A DNA stretch of 64,000 nucleotides from Channallabes apus. Lineage: Eukaryota; Chordata; Actinopteri; Siluriformes; Clariidae. How positions within the stretch are numbered: the stretch's first letter is position 1; the number at the start of each line of letters is the position of its first letter. A model generated the notes under the pieces. That model was not told the DNA's origin and ran no database searches. It worked only from the letters and a program-made list of their open reading frames with translations. A program made the position numbers and the translations under genes. Positions 1 to 11,772 of this stretch are shown here, in pieces. The DNA lies in assembly GCA_030522415.1 (NCBI GenBank), contig CM060126.1:6412645-6476644 (forward strand), in the 5' to 3' direction.

Positions 1-1335
1 TAATACAAGCATAGTTACACAACCCTGATCAGAGGCCAATAGGAGGTCATTTACTACTTTAACGAGTGCTGTTTCTGTGCTGTGATGAGGCCTAAATCCT
101 GACTGATACAGTTCATGTATGCGATTTCTATGTAGATATGAGCATAGCTGCTCCGCTACTATCTTTTCCAGAATCTTAGAGATAAAGGGGAGGTTTGATA
201 TTGGCCTGTAATTGGACAGCTGACAGGGGTCAAGGTCAGGTTTCTTAATTATTGGTTTAATAACTGCTACTTTAAAAGATTTTGGAACATAACCAATGCT
301 GAGTGAGGAATTAATTATTCTCAACATCGGTTCTGTTATTACTGGTACTATCTGTTTAAGAAAATGTGTCGGTATAGGATCTAATATACAGGTTGATGAA
401 TTTGCAGAAGAGATGAGTGAAATTAGTTCATTCTCTTCAAGAGGAGTAAAGTATTCTAGGTTTGAATCTGACATGGCTAGGTTAACATCAGTATCAATTA
501 CATTGTTTGGTTTCAAAGCCTCAATTTTATGCCTGATATTTACAATTTTATTATTAAAAAAGTTCATGAAGTCCTCACTATTGCATGATGTTGTTGTGGA
601 GATTTCTGTAGTGGTCTTATTTCTGGTTAATTTGGCTACGGTATTAAATAAAAATCTAGGATTATTTTTATTTTCTTCTATAAGAGTGGAGAGATACGTT
701 GATCTAGCTACACTAAGAGCTTTCCTATAGTTCAGGATGCTCTCTTTCCATGCTATTTGAAATACCAACAATTTAGTTTGACGCCATTTACGCTCTAATT
801 TCCGAGCAGTCTGTTTTAAAGTGCGCGTGTGATCGTTATACCAGGGAGCGAGTTTCTTATCTCTAATAATTTTTCTTTTAGCTGGAGCTACATTATCTAA
901 GGTACAACGAAGTGTCGACTCTAAATATTCAGTCGCCTGATCAAGTTCTGTGGGGTCAGACGGTGGCCTAATCGAAGTTGGTAACTCTGGGAGATTACTG
1001 ATAAAACTCTGTGTGGTAGTTGATGTGAATGTACGTTTAATACGGTAGCGCGGTACTGTGCGTACATTATCACTGTGACACACTTGAATGGAGACAAGAT
1101 AGTGATCTGAGATAATTTCAGACAGTGGAATTGTGAATACATTTCTTATAATTAAACCGAAGAATATTACTAAATCAAAAATGTGACCAGCTTTATGAGT
1201 GGGTCCTACTACACACTGATTTACACCTACGGAGTCCAGTATGGATATAAATGCTGTTCTCAGAGGGTCTTCTGGATTCTCAAAATTTAATATTTTATAA
1301 TCTAATAATTTAATAGATTTAATAATCTACTTTAA
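1..1335 (-). mobile_element. L2/CR1-type LINE fragment: end of endonuclease through start of reverse transcriptase
   Basis: Read on the - strand this stretch is open from about 1335 to the window edge. It begins with the C-terminal part of an apurinic-type endonuclease ([14 protein letters not shown], then [11 protein letters not shown]), passes through a linker rich in basic residues ([20 protein letters not shown]) and enters a reverse transcriptase ([20 protein letters not shown], then [16 protein letters not shown]). These blocks are typical of L2/CR1-superfamily LINEs of fish. The endonuclease N-terminus is missing, so the copy is 5'-truncated, and the catalytic part of the RT lies beyond the window. 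The open frame suggests a fairly recent insertion. The + strand open frame at 296-730 is a shadow of this element. Confidence 0.85.
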
Positions 1336-1675
1336 AATAAGTTGCTAATGCGCTACTTGCTCAATGTAAACAAACACCTGCCGTAATAAATGTTCATTAG
1401 AAAAGCTAAACTGAATATTTTTACTGGGATTAGTTTCAGATTTTCACTTTCGCTGAAATAAAAGCACTGAAGTGGTGAATTTTAATGAGTCGTTTTAAGA
1501 CAAAACTTGGCTTTAACCTTTTAACTATGTATACAAACTCTTTTCTCATCAAATCAAGGTACTAAGATTATGTGCTGTATATGTACGGATTAAAAACATA
1601 TATGCAGAATTTAGATATTTCTACAGAGATACTTCCTCTGCTTTAATGTCCACAGACAAAAATTTATTGGATTCA
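1336..1675. other. AT-rich stretch, nothing recognised
   Basis: No coding motif or recognisable repeat is seen between the LINE fragment and the next SINE. Confidence 0.5.
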
Positions 1676-1687
1676 ATTCACCTTGTG

Positions 1688-2041
1688 GCGGCGCGGTGGT
1701 GTAGTGGTTAGCACTGTCGCCTTGCACCGCCAGGGTCCGGGTTCGATTCCCGTCTCTGTGTGCATGGAGTTTGCATGTTCTCCCCGTGCTTGGTGGGTTT
1801 CCTCCGGGTACTCCGGTTTCCGCCCACAATCCAAAGACATGTAGGTTAGGTTAATTGACATTCCAAATTGCCCGTAGTGTGTGAATGGGTGAGTGTGTGT
1901 ATGTGAGTATGTGTGTGTGCCCTGCGATGGATTGGCACCCTGTCCAGGGTGTACCCTGCCTTGTGCCCTAAGTTTCCTGGGATAGGCTCCAGGCCCCCGC
2001 GACCCTGTATATAGGGATAAAGCGGTACAGAAAATTAATGT
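1688..2041 (+). mobile_element. Full-length tRNA-derived SINE (Mermaid-like) with 12-bp target duplication
   Basis: A tRNA-like head carries a box A-like stretch (TGGTGTAGTGGTTAGC) and a box B (GGTTCGATTCC, near 1739). The usual fish SINE body follows (TTTGCATGTTCTCCCCGTGC; GATGGATTGGCACCCTGTCC) and ends with ATAAAGCGGTACAG. The copy is flanked by the perfect direct repeat ATTCACCTTGTG at 1676-1687 and 2042-2053, which fixes both ends. RNA polymerase III transcribed in principle; it is a retroposon, not a tRNA gene. Open frames across it are incidental. Confidence 0.9.
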
Positions 2042-2352
2042 ATTCACCTTGTGATCTTAGCCCAGAAATATACATTATATACAATATTTAAAAAATTTTC
2101 AGTTTAAATATACAGTACAAGATATATTTATCCTGCACCAACATATCGTTATTAAGGGTCGTGAACACTCTTTTTAGAAGGTATAAAGATACAGTATCAG
2201 TTTGAGATTATCCACTGATATAATCTAGGGCATAAGGTGTTTTTGCAAAGTGCGAAAGCAGAAAGCAGCAGAAGGTGAGTCACATGTGCAGAAGCAGCAT
2301 AATTCAGGCAGGTGCAGGGGGAGAGAAAAACCATTGTGGTAGAAGTGTTACC

Positions 2353-2353
<1 letters not shown>

Positions 2354-2417
<64 letters not shown>
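2354..2417. repeat. (GT)n microsatellite
   Basis: About 30 uninterrupted GT units; it produces a spurious Cys-Val open frame. Confidence 0.95.
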
Positions 2418-2420
<3 letters not shown>

Positions 2421-2421
<1 letters not shown>

Positions 2422-5400
2422 TGTGTATCTATTTGGATCTTATAGTTCACAGTAGGGTAGCCAAGAACTGGTATCCTACCTATGGTGAGCAGGATCCTAC
2501 GTACCTCTATGCTGTAGGTGACTGCGTCAACTTTGGGAGTTCAAAATGAAACATGGTGTATTAATAACTCTCCTGATATTGCACATTGATACAAACAATC
2601 CATACTGTTTACTGTAGGTCATCATTTCGTAAAGAGCAAAAAAACACAGTATCCAGACAGTGCAAGTCATTATGCAGTAACATACAGTCTGTGCATCAAG
2701 TCTATATCAGCAGACACATTACTGTAAGCAATACCACAGCATCACTTCCTACTCCATTTCGAGAGCCTGGGGGAATTACAGTATGTGCATAGCTGAGCTT
2801 GGCACAATGGAATGTACTGAACTGTACATTAAACAGAAGGATGTAAAAAGCAGAAATGAGTTTGTGTAATGGAACACGAGTGAGAATGAACATAGAAGGT
2901 GCAGTATAAGAGTAAAGAGACAGATGGGTAAATGGAGGAGATTACAGTACAAGTGCGCACAATGCACTCTCACTGCAGACTGTATCAAGGTGCTCTGACA
3001 GCATGATGTTCTTCAGTTGCATGGCAAAGTAGGAAAGAGTCATTTTATAAAGTGGGGTACATTCTCCATCTAGTGTATTTATTCGGAATATTTCCTTACA
3101 ATATACTGTATAAGCATCATATGCTTCACTTAACGTGAAATTTGTCATAATGTTGCGAATTTTCTTCGTTTTTTTGCCAATTAATAAAAACCAACAATTT
3201 TAACTTTTTTTTTATTATACAATTATACTACTGTATTACTGTATATATTTCCTCATTTAAATAATTTCTGAATATTTCAATTTGTTAATGATTGCAAAAA
3301 TTCTTTCTACTAGCAGGACTTCATCCTGTAACTTAGAAGCGATTTGTGACAATGCCAAGTGAGCCACATCACATGATGTCATTTTTCTTTTTTGTATCGT
3401 ACATTTTTAACACATGGGGAGAAACAGTTCATTGTCATTGAGTAAATCGATTGACTGTCAGCTGTAATGGTTTACATATTCCTAATGATTGTAATTAAAT
3501 AATTTATTATTATTATTATTATTATTATTAATTGAACATTATATTTATGCAGCACTTTTAACAATGGCCATTGCAACAAGGCAGCTTTATTTTTTTCTCT
3601 TCTTCTTATCTATTACATTCTATACAATATGGCTTAACGCCTTCTAGCTTCTCTTTACACATAATTCTTTACTTTATAAAATCGATCATCACATCGATTC
3701 GCCTGTATACTAACAGACAGTGTGCAGAAAGTGGTTGTCATGCTTGTGTAGGGTTCGAGGGCTCTCACATACCGCAGTCAGAGCTGTTACCGGTAAGCAG
3801 CTAAGATCTCAGTGTGACAGATTAAATTGCTTTCAGAATGAGCCACTGTTTTTCTTTTAGCAGCCATGCCAATGCTTTTACTCACTGACTAACTCTTAAG
3901 TGCATTGAATTATTAGCAAATTATGATATTATTCTGTTTCCATAATTCTTCCTGGTCCTTGATTTTCAAGACCATGCAACCACGTCTCAGAAATCCGGCA
4001 CACTGCTGGAGAACTGTACAGAGTGAGAGTGTACACACAAACCGATATTTGTTTAAATATGACGTTAAACTGCTCATGAAAACGAGAAGTTTTCAACGAG
4101 AAGGTAAGTTCTACCATTGACTTTATTGGAGAAAAAAAATTTAATTGTCAACTATACAGTATTACAGGGTAGTGTACAGTACATCTACATAATCAGTCAT
4201 CATTCCTACATCATTATCGTTATCAGTTTACTGTATATATACAGTATGTCAGTGCACACATTATTAATACAAGTGCACTTTCACTTTCTCCCTCATCAAG
4301 ACCTTTTTAAAATCCAATTGTTTTAAATAGATAAAAACAGGAGAGACCAGGCTCCTGATCGTGCAAGCAGGGCGATATATTTGGAGAAGCAGAGGAAAGC
4401 ACAGCATGAGTGTGATTAAAACATACGCCACCGAATAAATGACATGATCATGTGATGCTGGTCACTTGGCTTTGGGACACATCATTTTTAAATTGCAGTA
4501 TGAAGTTCTGTTCGGAACTGAGTAGTAAAACCATGCATTAATTTGGAAACCATTACTCCTTAACCGAAAATTATAATGTTAAAGCTTTGCATCTGGCAGA
4601 TACGTTACACTGAAGGTATTTACAAACTTGTTATTGTTATTTTTGTCATTTTTTTTTTTACTTATGTGAAATGTACCCCAAATTATAGAATTAATAAATT
4701 AGTAGATTATAGAATGTCTTACTACTGTAGCATCTTGGAAGCAGTGATTACAGTATGCAGTGTTTATGGCTTTGGCAAAAGCTTTAACTCTTGATTGCTA
4801 GTACAAATGAGATTAAATCTAGGATAAAACATCAGAATAGCCACTTAAAAATAGCTTCGACAATATAAAACCATTTTATATACTCAAAAACATTTGTCAC
4901 CTTTTACTTTCCATAGCACTTCATTTTAAAGGATAATTTCAACACAAATAAGGTATGTATATGCACACACACACACACTTATAAATGTGATATAGTGTAT
5001 GTCCAATGACATCTTTGTCTGATGCAAGGCTACAAACAGCAGGTGCATGGTTTCAGGCATTAGTTGCATAATATCCTGCGCTGAAAAAAACTATATAAAA
5101 CTATATATTTGGACCCACATCAGATATTTCATAAAAATACTGTTTGTTAGCGATGCCTGCAATGTTAACATTTTTTTAAAGGAAATTCGACTGTTTTCCA
5201 ATAATCAGACTTATAGCTACATAACAGTGCTGAAGACGTCGTGTTACATGACCTGCACTGTCCTGCAGCAGTACACAGTGAACTTACAGCTACCCAGATG
5301 TTTTTACTTTACAATACTTTGTGTAGATATTTAAGGTCACGGCAGAATTTTGCTTTTTTTTTTAACAACCCTGGTGTTATATTATGAGGATGCCAAATAG

Positions 5401-5930
5401 TCAAGTGTTTCTGATCACTCCTTAGCAGTCTATAAGTATTCAGCTAGCAGCTGATCATGTTACCCTGCGCATGTTTACCAGTGCAATCCTGACTTCATGC
5501 CAGCCAGTGCGTGCTCTCTCACATACACACACACACAAACACACACCACAAAATAGTATCTTTGCTCGGAATGAAATATTGAGATGACCTGGCTATATGT
5601 AAAAATAGCCTCTGAGCACACTCGTCTCAGCACTTCCACTTAACCACATGTTGAAAATACCAGAGTGAGAGTAAGAAAATACTTAACCCTCAATACGGCT
5701 GTTTACCCGCTTCATCCATAAACATCTAAATCTCATCAAAAGCTTTTTTTATTTTGGTCATATACAGTCTGTGCCACACACTGTTTATCTGTGTTGGTAT
5801 TGTACAGTACATTCCTAGCTGGCATTTGGCCAGTATGCTAAACAGTAGTCTTATCAATGATGTCCCACACACTTGATAAAGCTTTCATGTGCATGTAACT
5901 TATGCATGTGAAAGCTATATGGCTTTCATG
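2421..5930. other. AT-rich intergenic DNA, no gene recognised
   Basis: Only simple-sequence tracts stand out: a TTA tract near 3505-3530, short CA runs near 4966-4979 and 5523-5545. Frames of 60-95 codons (for example 5047-5334) show no domain, no codon bias and no splice context that I can recognise. The missing first exon of scn4b could lie here or further upstream, but no signal-peptide exon with a matching phase was found. Confidence 0.5.
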
Positions 5931-5937
5931 ATATGAC

Positions 5938-5995
5938 ATGATAAAGACAGGCAAGGTCATGTATGTGTATTCAGGACCTTGTCTGTCTTTATCAT
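5938..5995. repeat. Near-perfect 21-bp inverted repeat with 16-nt loop
   Basis: The arms 5938-5958 (ATGATAAAGACAGGCAAGG..) and 5975-5995 pair with a single mismatch, giving a 58-nt hairpin. A second, weaker hairpin lies just before it at about 5879-5915 (AGCTTTCATGTGCAT paired with ATGCATGTGAAAGCT). They may be MITE remnants or a small-RNA precursor; the sequence alone does not decide. Confidence 0.7.
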
Positions 5996-6243
5996 ACAGT
6001 ATAATATCATGTATTCAAGTAGCAGTGAGGTCTGGGACAGCAGCTGGGCTTTGCAATCCATTAACTGTTACAGCACCTATTGTATATAACTCTGTTTACA
6101 CAAACTATCTGACAGAATTTATTTCTATACTGTATATAATAAACTGGGATTGCATAAAAGCCCGTAAGTCTCATTCTCATTCATTTTAGACATTTTAGGG
6201 CTCAAGGGAATTTCAAGATCAGAGAGCTGAGGTCATAAACCAC

Positions 6244-6259
6244 ACCTATAATAATAATA

Positions 6260-6320
<61 letters not shown>
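6244..6320. repeat. (AAT)n / (ATT)n palindromic microsatellite
   Basis: An AAT array turns directly into its complement ATT, so the tract is self-complementary. Confidence 0.9.
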
Positions 6321-6321
<1 letters not shown>

Positions 6322-6345
6322 GTATTACTTACTCACTCACTCATA

Positions 6346-6706
6346 ATCTATACCGTATTATCCTGTATTTAGGATTGCAGGGAGCCTGGAGCCGATCCCA
6401 GGAGACTTAGGGGATGAGGCAGGATACACCCTGGACAGGGTGCCAATACAGGGCACACACACACACATACTGTACACACACTCACTCATTCACACACTAC
6501 GGGCAATTTGGGAACACCAATTAGCCTAATCTGCATGTCTTTGGACTGTGGGAGGAAACTGGAGCACCCAGGGAGAAAACCGACCAAGCGAAGGGAAAAC
6601 AATCAAACTCCATGCCTACAGAGGCGGGAATCGACCCTGGCCAGGGATCGAACCCAGACCCAGGACGTGCAAGGTGGCATTGCTAATCACCAAGCTACAG
6701 CGCTGT
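6346..6706 (-). mobile_element. Mermaid-like SINE, reverse orientation
   Basis: The reverse complement of the SINE at 1688-2041: GGAGCCTGGAGCCGATCCC, GGACAGGGTGCCAATACAGG, TTTGGGAACACC, then the tRNA-like head ending near GCTAATCACC. Diverged but nearly full length. The open frames 6508-6790 fall inside it and are not genes. Confidence 0.85.
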
Positions 6707-6804
6707 TTAAGTAATACATTTATTGCTCTTTGTCTTATTTATTATTATTTATTTATTTATTTATTTTTGTTATTCTATATACCTCTATGATTCATGCACA
6801 TGGG

Positions 6805-6961
6805 CAGTGGTTGCCAACCCTGATCCTGGAGGTCCTAGTCCTATATGTTTAGTGTTTTCCCTGCTCCGCTAAACCCTCTTCTATCCAGAAAAGACCAGTC
6901 GGGTCTTTTAGCTGATTAATTAGCTGATTAGTTCAAGCAAACCAGGGTTTGGAACCATTGC
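6805..6961. mobile_element. hAT-like MITE (short non-autonomous DNA transposon)
   Basis: The left end CAGTGGTTGCCAACCCTG is mirrored at the right by CAGGGTTTGGAACCATTG, imperfect inverted repeats about 157 bp apart. This terminus is common to non-autonomous hAT elements of fish. The flanking octamers (CACATGGG / CGCTAGGG) resemble a decayed 8-bp duplication. No coding capacity. Confidence 0.65.
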
Positions 6962-7267
6962 GCTAGGGCAGAAAATACACATAGCCAAGATGGCATATCT
7001 CTGATGGCAGTAAAAAGAAGAAGTCTGTTTTGATGCTAGTAGTATTGAATCTTCCTTTCAATTGATAATAAATGACACAATAACAAACACACCAACAACC
7101 TAACTACAGTAATAAACGTAATTCTACCAGCTGCTTGTCAGATTATATTAAGTGCTTTGTGACTAACCTCACTGAACATAGTTCAACATGTGCTTCTGCT
7201 CTGATAAAGCACATGCATTATTAACAGTGTTCCTCTGAAAAATTAAATTGTACTTGATTATAATGGT

Positions 7268-7345
7268 CTGCAATGAACTGGAATCCCATCCAGTGTGTAT
7301 CCTTCCTTGTGCCCTGAGTCACCTGGGATAGGGTCCAGGCAGACA
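7268..7345 (+). mobile_element. 3' fragment of a Mermaid-like SINE
   Basis: Contains decayed forms of the SINE 3' blocks (CTTCCTTGTGCCCTGAGTCA, CTGGGATAGGGTCCAGG); the head is absent. Confidence 0.65.
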
Positions 7346-7659
7346 GGTAAGATCGGATAGTGTTATCATTGAGTTGTCATTGCACTGTTGCCAGGCCAAT
7401 GAAGTTTTCACAATAAACACTCCACTGAGCAACTCGGGTATTATCTGTGCTAACTACAGTACACAGGGTAACACATGGGCCAAACACATGTTCCACACTA
7501 ACAGAAGCAACAGAAAGCATCATATAAAAATATGAATATGCTGCACAACATTGTGCTAACTATACACATTATTATCAGCTGCACAATGTTAATGCAGGGC
7601 AACACACACACAAAAAAAAAACCTTGACCAATTTGACAACTATTTTACCAAGCTGAAGA

Positions 7660-8090
7660 TCAATGTGATCATCTCAAGACAGGTCCCAAGACTTGTTCCT
7701 TTAATATGCTCTAGAAGACTTAGCCATGCTCGACATTGAATTCAGAGAGCGTCCATCTTGGCATCATGATGACAAATATGAACAACTGGTGAATTCAATT
7801 TGATCGTGCAGCCGCTTTCCCAATTAAAATGTGTAAATGCTCAACTGTAGGAACACAGTCCATGCGCTACAAGAAGACAGACTGACAAACACCAAATACA
7901 TCATAATGCACACTGGAACCAATGAGCTGCATTCCTCACAGGAGAGCACAGCCAGAGAAATTAGCAGAATATGTGAGAGAGCATCTCGACTATTCTCAAA
8001 CATCAGAATTGTCATCTCCAGCCTACTACCGAGAAACAATGTAGCACCTACTGTACAGATACAGTACACTGATCAGCTATGACATCCACT
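7660..8090 (+). mobile_element. Relic of LINE ORF1 with SGNH/GDSL-like esterase domain
   Basis: The frame at 7837-8082 reads TKYIIMHTGTNELHSSQEST and then NIRIVISSLLPRNN. This is the block arrangement of the esterase-like domain carried by ORF1 of CR1/L2-type LINEs in fish (…I.HTGTN.L… followed by …ISSLLPR…). Only about 80 codons are open and the Ser-bearing block is not seen, so it is a fragment. It is not a host hydrolase: no flanking exons or start context. Confidence 0.6.
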
Positions 8091-8554
8091 GCCATGCCAA
8101 ACTGATCACCAAGTATGTGACAGGATAATAAACTGGTGACAGGATGATGGGCACCCATGGCTCACCTACCGTATGCCTGCAGGGCCAAAGGCCAGCCCAT
8201 CTGCCCAAAAGCCAGTGCTTTAAGCAATACAATCAGGATACACCATGGGAATAGAAGTTCCAAAAAACATACCTTCTAATTCCATGGTCTTTATATTTCT
8301 TTCTATCTTGTAAAATGGGTGATATTGAGATTTGTCTGCTATTTAGGAAAATAAATCCAAACTTTTGAGTGGTACTGTTTATATACATACTGTAGCCATT
8401 AAAAGTTAGTACCCCCTCTCTTATATCTATGTTTGTTTTGGGGGAAATCATCTGATCATAGTGGGTCACAGTATTAGGCAAACACAACCTAAACAAAAAC
8501 ATACAGTATAAAACTTTTTTATAACTTTTTTTTTCATCATGCCATTTAAGGGCA

Positions 8555-8790
8555 GTGGTGGATCAGGGGGCTATGGCACCGAGTTACTGATCAGAAGAGT
8601 GGCGGTTGGATCCCCAGCTCCACCAGGTTGCCATTGTTGGGCCCTTGAGCAAGGCCCTTAACCCTAACTGCTCCAGGGGTGCTGTATCATGGCTGACTGT
8701 ACAGTATCATGTTACTCTGGGATATGCGAAGAAGGAGTTTCACTGTGCTGTAATGCATATGTGACAAATGATGGCTTAACTAACTAATTA
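8555..8790 (+). mobile_element. tRNA-derived SINE with L2-like 3' tail
   Basis: The head carries a degenerate box B (GGTTGGATCCCCAGCTCC). The body has TTGCCATTGTTGGGCCCTTG and AGCAAGGCCCTTAACCC, shared with the SINEs at 43196 and 46950. The tail TTTCACTGTGCTGTAATGC..GTGACAAATGATG resembles the 3' end of fish L2-type LINEs, the usual source of mobilising machinery. Confidence 0.75.
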
Positions 8791-8929
8791 TTTAACAAAA
8801 ACAAACAAAAAAAAACATGCAGGGAATACTACTGTACTGTAAGTAACCCTATGATAATCAATAGTTGAAGATCCACCTTTACAGCAACAAATCACAACAC
8901 AGCAGTGAATCATTATCAGTATGACTTTA

Positions 8930-9510
8930 TCAGTCTCTCACATCATTTTGGAAGAATTTTGGTCCATTCTTCTTTACAGGTTTGTGATTAGTTGACCAGG
9001 TTTGTGTCCCTTTCTTTATGCACAGCTCATGTATGGTCCACAGCATTTCAGGTGGATTGAGGACTGGACTTCAACAAGGCCATTCCAGAATCTTGATTCT
9101 TTTTTCCCCAGCCATTCTGATTTATATACAGTATACCGTACTGCTGTGCTTCCAATTAATGGAAGCATTAGACATGCTTTCTTGAGAAGAGGCTTTCTCC
9201 TAACTATGTAACTGTGCTTGTTCAGACTTCTAATTGGGTTGTCATGGACTTTAACATTTAAAATGCTCAGTGAGGCAGGTAGGGTCTGAGATGCTGAGAT
9301 AGAGCTCTTGGGTTTTTTTTTTTATTTCTCTAAGCATTTCTCTAGGTCATTGGTCTGACCTAGGGGTGAATGTCCTGGGACCTCCACTCCCGAGAAGATT
9401 GGCAACTGTCTTGGATACTTTTCTCTTGTGAATAATCACGATCACATTTCTCACAGTAGAATTTCGAACTCCGAGTTGTTTGGAAATGCTCCTATAATAC
9501 TGTTTTACAA
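8930..9510 (-). pseudogene. Decayed, internally deleted Tc1-like transposase
   Basis: On the - strand the segment follows the layout of fish Tc1 transposase genes. The C-terminal part lies at 8930-9120 (+ strand words GAATTTTGGTCCATTCTTC and GGATTGAGGACTGGACTTC), and the DNA-binding part at 9175-9510 (AAGAGGCTTTCTCC; GTCTGACCTAGGGGTGAATG; TTGTTTGGAAATGCTCC). The catalytic middle is deleted between about 9135 and 9165, and the frame is broken. No terminal repeats were recognised. Confidence 0.75.
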
Positions 9511-10574
9511 TACGGGCCCTTGAGAATCCCAGAATACAAAATTTCCCCCCATTTTGAACTGTTTCTTGGTCAGCAATCCTCCTGAGCCACTAGTCTTGGA
9601 AAACAAGTCACGGCACGTAAAAAGACTCAGAAATCTTCTACTTTTAATCTTTGAAAAATTACTTTGGTAAAAATCATGTAAATCAAAAGAAGGTTTTCTG
9701 CTGGTTTTGAGGTTTATGATGAATGCCCCTGTGACTCTCATGTGCAGATGGAGGAGACTTCACCTTCTAGACCTTTTTAGATATTGGCACTGTTCCAAGC
9801 CTTTTGTGTTTGTTGAGCTCCTGTTTAGTTCTTTTCTACACAGCTTTTTGATATATTGAATATTATTAACATTTGTGGTCATTTATTAAATTTCTCTTTA
9901 AGAATAAATATGAACAACTGAACAATTATGTATATGGTGCTTTTATTATTCTTTTATTGTTATTTTCCTTGATACAAAATCATTATGATTCTAGTCATCA
10001 TAATCCTTTTTTTTTTTTTTTTTTTTCAAAATCACCGCACCTCATCCTATTGACCAGTATATTGTACATATGCCATTTTAAACCACAGACTCTTGTATTG
10101 AGCTTAATGGAAAAACTAGGGGTCACACTCGGTCTGACATCAAGCTTCACACGCTAATGGCCAAATGGAAAAGATCTAACCCTGATTTTGGGGTCATTTC
10201 TGAGAACATTTTGTCCCAGTAAACAATATTGCCTTGTTTAACTTCTTGTTTTATGGGGCTTTTTAAAAATGTACTCCAGATGGTCATACTTTTTTCACAG
10301 TTTCTAATTCTTTTTTGTTCTGATCCCCACCCCATGCAAATTCCCCAGTGATTTCGAGCTGTGGGGTTCTGGGGCGGGGTTTAATGAGGACAGGGAGTGC
10401 TTGTCTTGTGGGCTGTGGTCAAGCCAAGGGGCTGGTACTAGGAGAATACTAGCAGTTCAATCAGGGACCATGGAGGAAGGCCATTTCATGCTTTATATCA
10501 ATAGTAGAATAGGACTGATAAAGGAGTTTTGTCATGTCTCTGTAATTACCTTTTGGTATTTTATGTATAGCCAT
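9511..10574. other. No gene recognised
   Basis: AT-rich DNA with a T tract at about 10008-10026 and a small GC-richer patch near 10340-10480. The short open frames show no recognisable domain. Confidence 0.45.
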
Positions 10575-10582
10575 ACATTAAT

Positions 10583-11470
10583 CAGGCTTGTGCACAATTC
10601 AGAATTTGAGAATTAGCCGCCATTCAATGCATGAGTTGGAATTTGAATTGAATTGACTCCGCCCCACAGGAAGTTGAATTTGAATTGGAGTTGGAATGAC
10701 AGGAAGTGGAATTAAATTCATGGCAATTCAAAAGACATTCCACACAGTCATACAACAGAAAGAATGTGTTGAATCTCACATACGATTCCATTAATTTTGT
10801 AATTTAATAGCATAATTTCATTACACATAACTAGTCACTCCTCAACCCTACATACATTTTGTTCCAACATATAGATAATGATCGAATTCTGGAAATAAAT
10901 TACTCCATCAATGTTTGATTAGTTTTGTTCAAAATGTTATTTTCATTTCAAAGTAATCAAATAACACAAAGTCGAGTGTTGACCATCAAATTGTGTAGAA
11001 AAGAAGCTTTCAAACAAATGTCCACCTCAAATTGTTTGGCAACCTTTTTAAATACTTGGTTAAAGCAAAGCATTCTGGGATATGGAGTCACGTTCCATTG
11101 TGTTCCACAAAATTACAATTCCAATAAACCAAACTTAATTATGTGTTCTGTGACTAGAGCTTTTAACATTCATTGCTGGGGGGAAACATTTCCGGTTAAT
11201 GTAATCTGTACAAGTAGTTCAAACTAACATAATTTATAGAATATGTAATGAAATCATATCTGACAGATATTGTAAAGCTTCATTGTTAAACACTTCCCTT
11301 ATGTATATGTATTTATTTGAATGTATTGAATTGCAATTCTGCTTCCTTTAATTCAATTCTGAATTGTAATTCTAGATCCTGTTTTTGACATCAAATTCAA
11401 TTCAAATTCAAGAATTGAATTGGAATTTACGAGTCATTCTCAATTCAATTCTGAATTGTGCACAAGCCTG
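10583..11470. mobile_element. Complete non-autonomous hAT element, 888 bp
   Basis: The left end CAGGCTTGTGCACAATTCAG is repeated inverted at the right end (CTGAATTGTGCACAAGCCTG). The element is flanked on both sides by the identical octamer ACATTAAT (10575-10582 and 11471-11478); an 8-bp duplication is the hAT signature. Subterminal regions are crowded with AATTGAATT-type words, possible transposase sites. The largest frame (10925-11227, 100 codons) has no recognisable domain, so mobilisation would need a transposase elsewhere. Its right end is only about 130 bp upstream of scn4b exon 2. Confidence 0.88.
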
Positions 11471-11608
11471 ACATTAATCATTAAGGGTGTTACTTACAAA
11501 GAACAGCTTTGATTGATGTTTTAAACTCTATATATACACTCTACAGTATGTTTTCTAATATACTGTCTAAACTTTTTCTATTTGTCTCTCTCTCTCTCTT
11601 TCTTTTAG

Positions 11609-11772
11609 GGGTATGGTGTGCACAGGCACTGGAAATATCAGTGGGGAAGGTTCCCTTTGTTGAGGTCATGAATGGTAGCTCGGTCCTTTTACCTTGTACT
11701 TACAGTAGCTGTATTGGCATCAAGAACCTGTACTTCAACTGGAACTATAATGACAATGGGACATTGAATATG
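11609..11772 (+). CDS. scn4b: scn4b coding exon 2 (end of signal peptide, first half of Ig domain)
   Basis: The acceptor is a strong pyrimidine tract ending TTCTTTTAG at 11608. The exon starts with two bases that complete a Gly codon, then VWCAQALEISVGK; signal-peptide cleavage is likely after CAQA. It carries the first Ig cysteine and the adjacent free cysteine (PCTYSSC) and two likely N-glycosylation sites (NGSS, NGTL). The donor ATG|GTGAGA follows 11772, phase 0. The apparent upstream open frame from 11509 is intron read-through. Confidence 0.92.

Noticed and set aside
296..730. 144-codon + strand open frame
   Set aside because: Antisense shadow of the LINE endonuclease/RT frame.
2355..2549. 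Cys-Val repeat protein
   Set aside because: Translation of a (GT)n microsatellite.
6241..6320. CRISPR-like regular array
   Set aside because: Simple AAT/ATT microsatellite, no spacers; eukaryotic context.
10925..11227. 100-codon frame inside the hAT element as a transposase
   Set aside because: No hAT dimerisation or RNase H-like motifs seen; probably chance.
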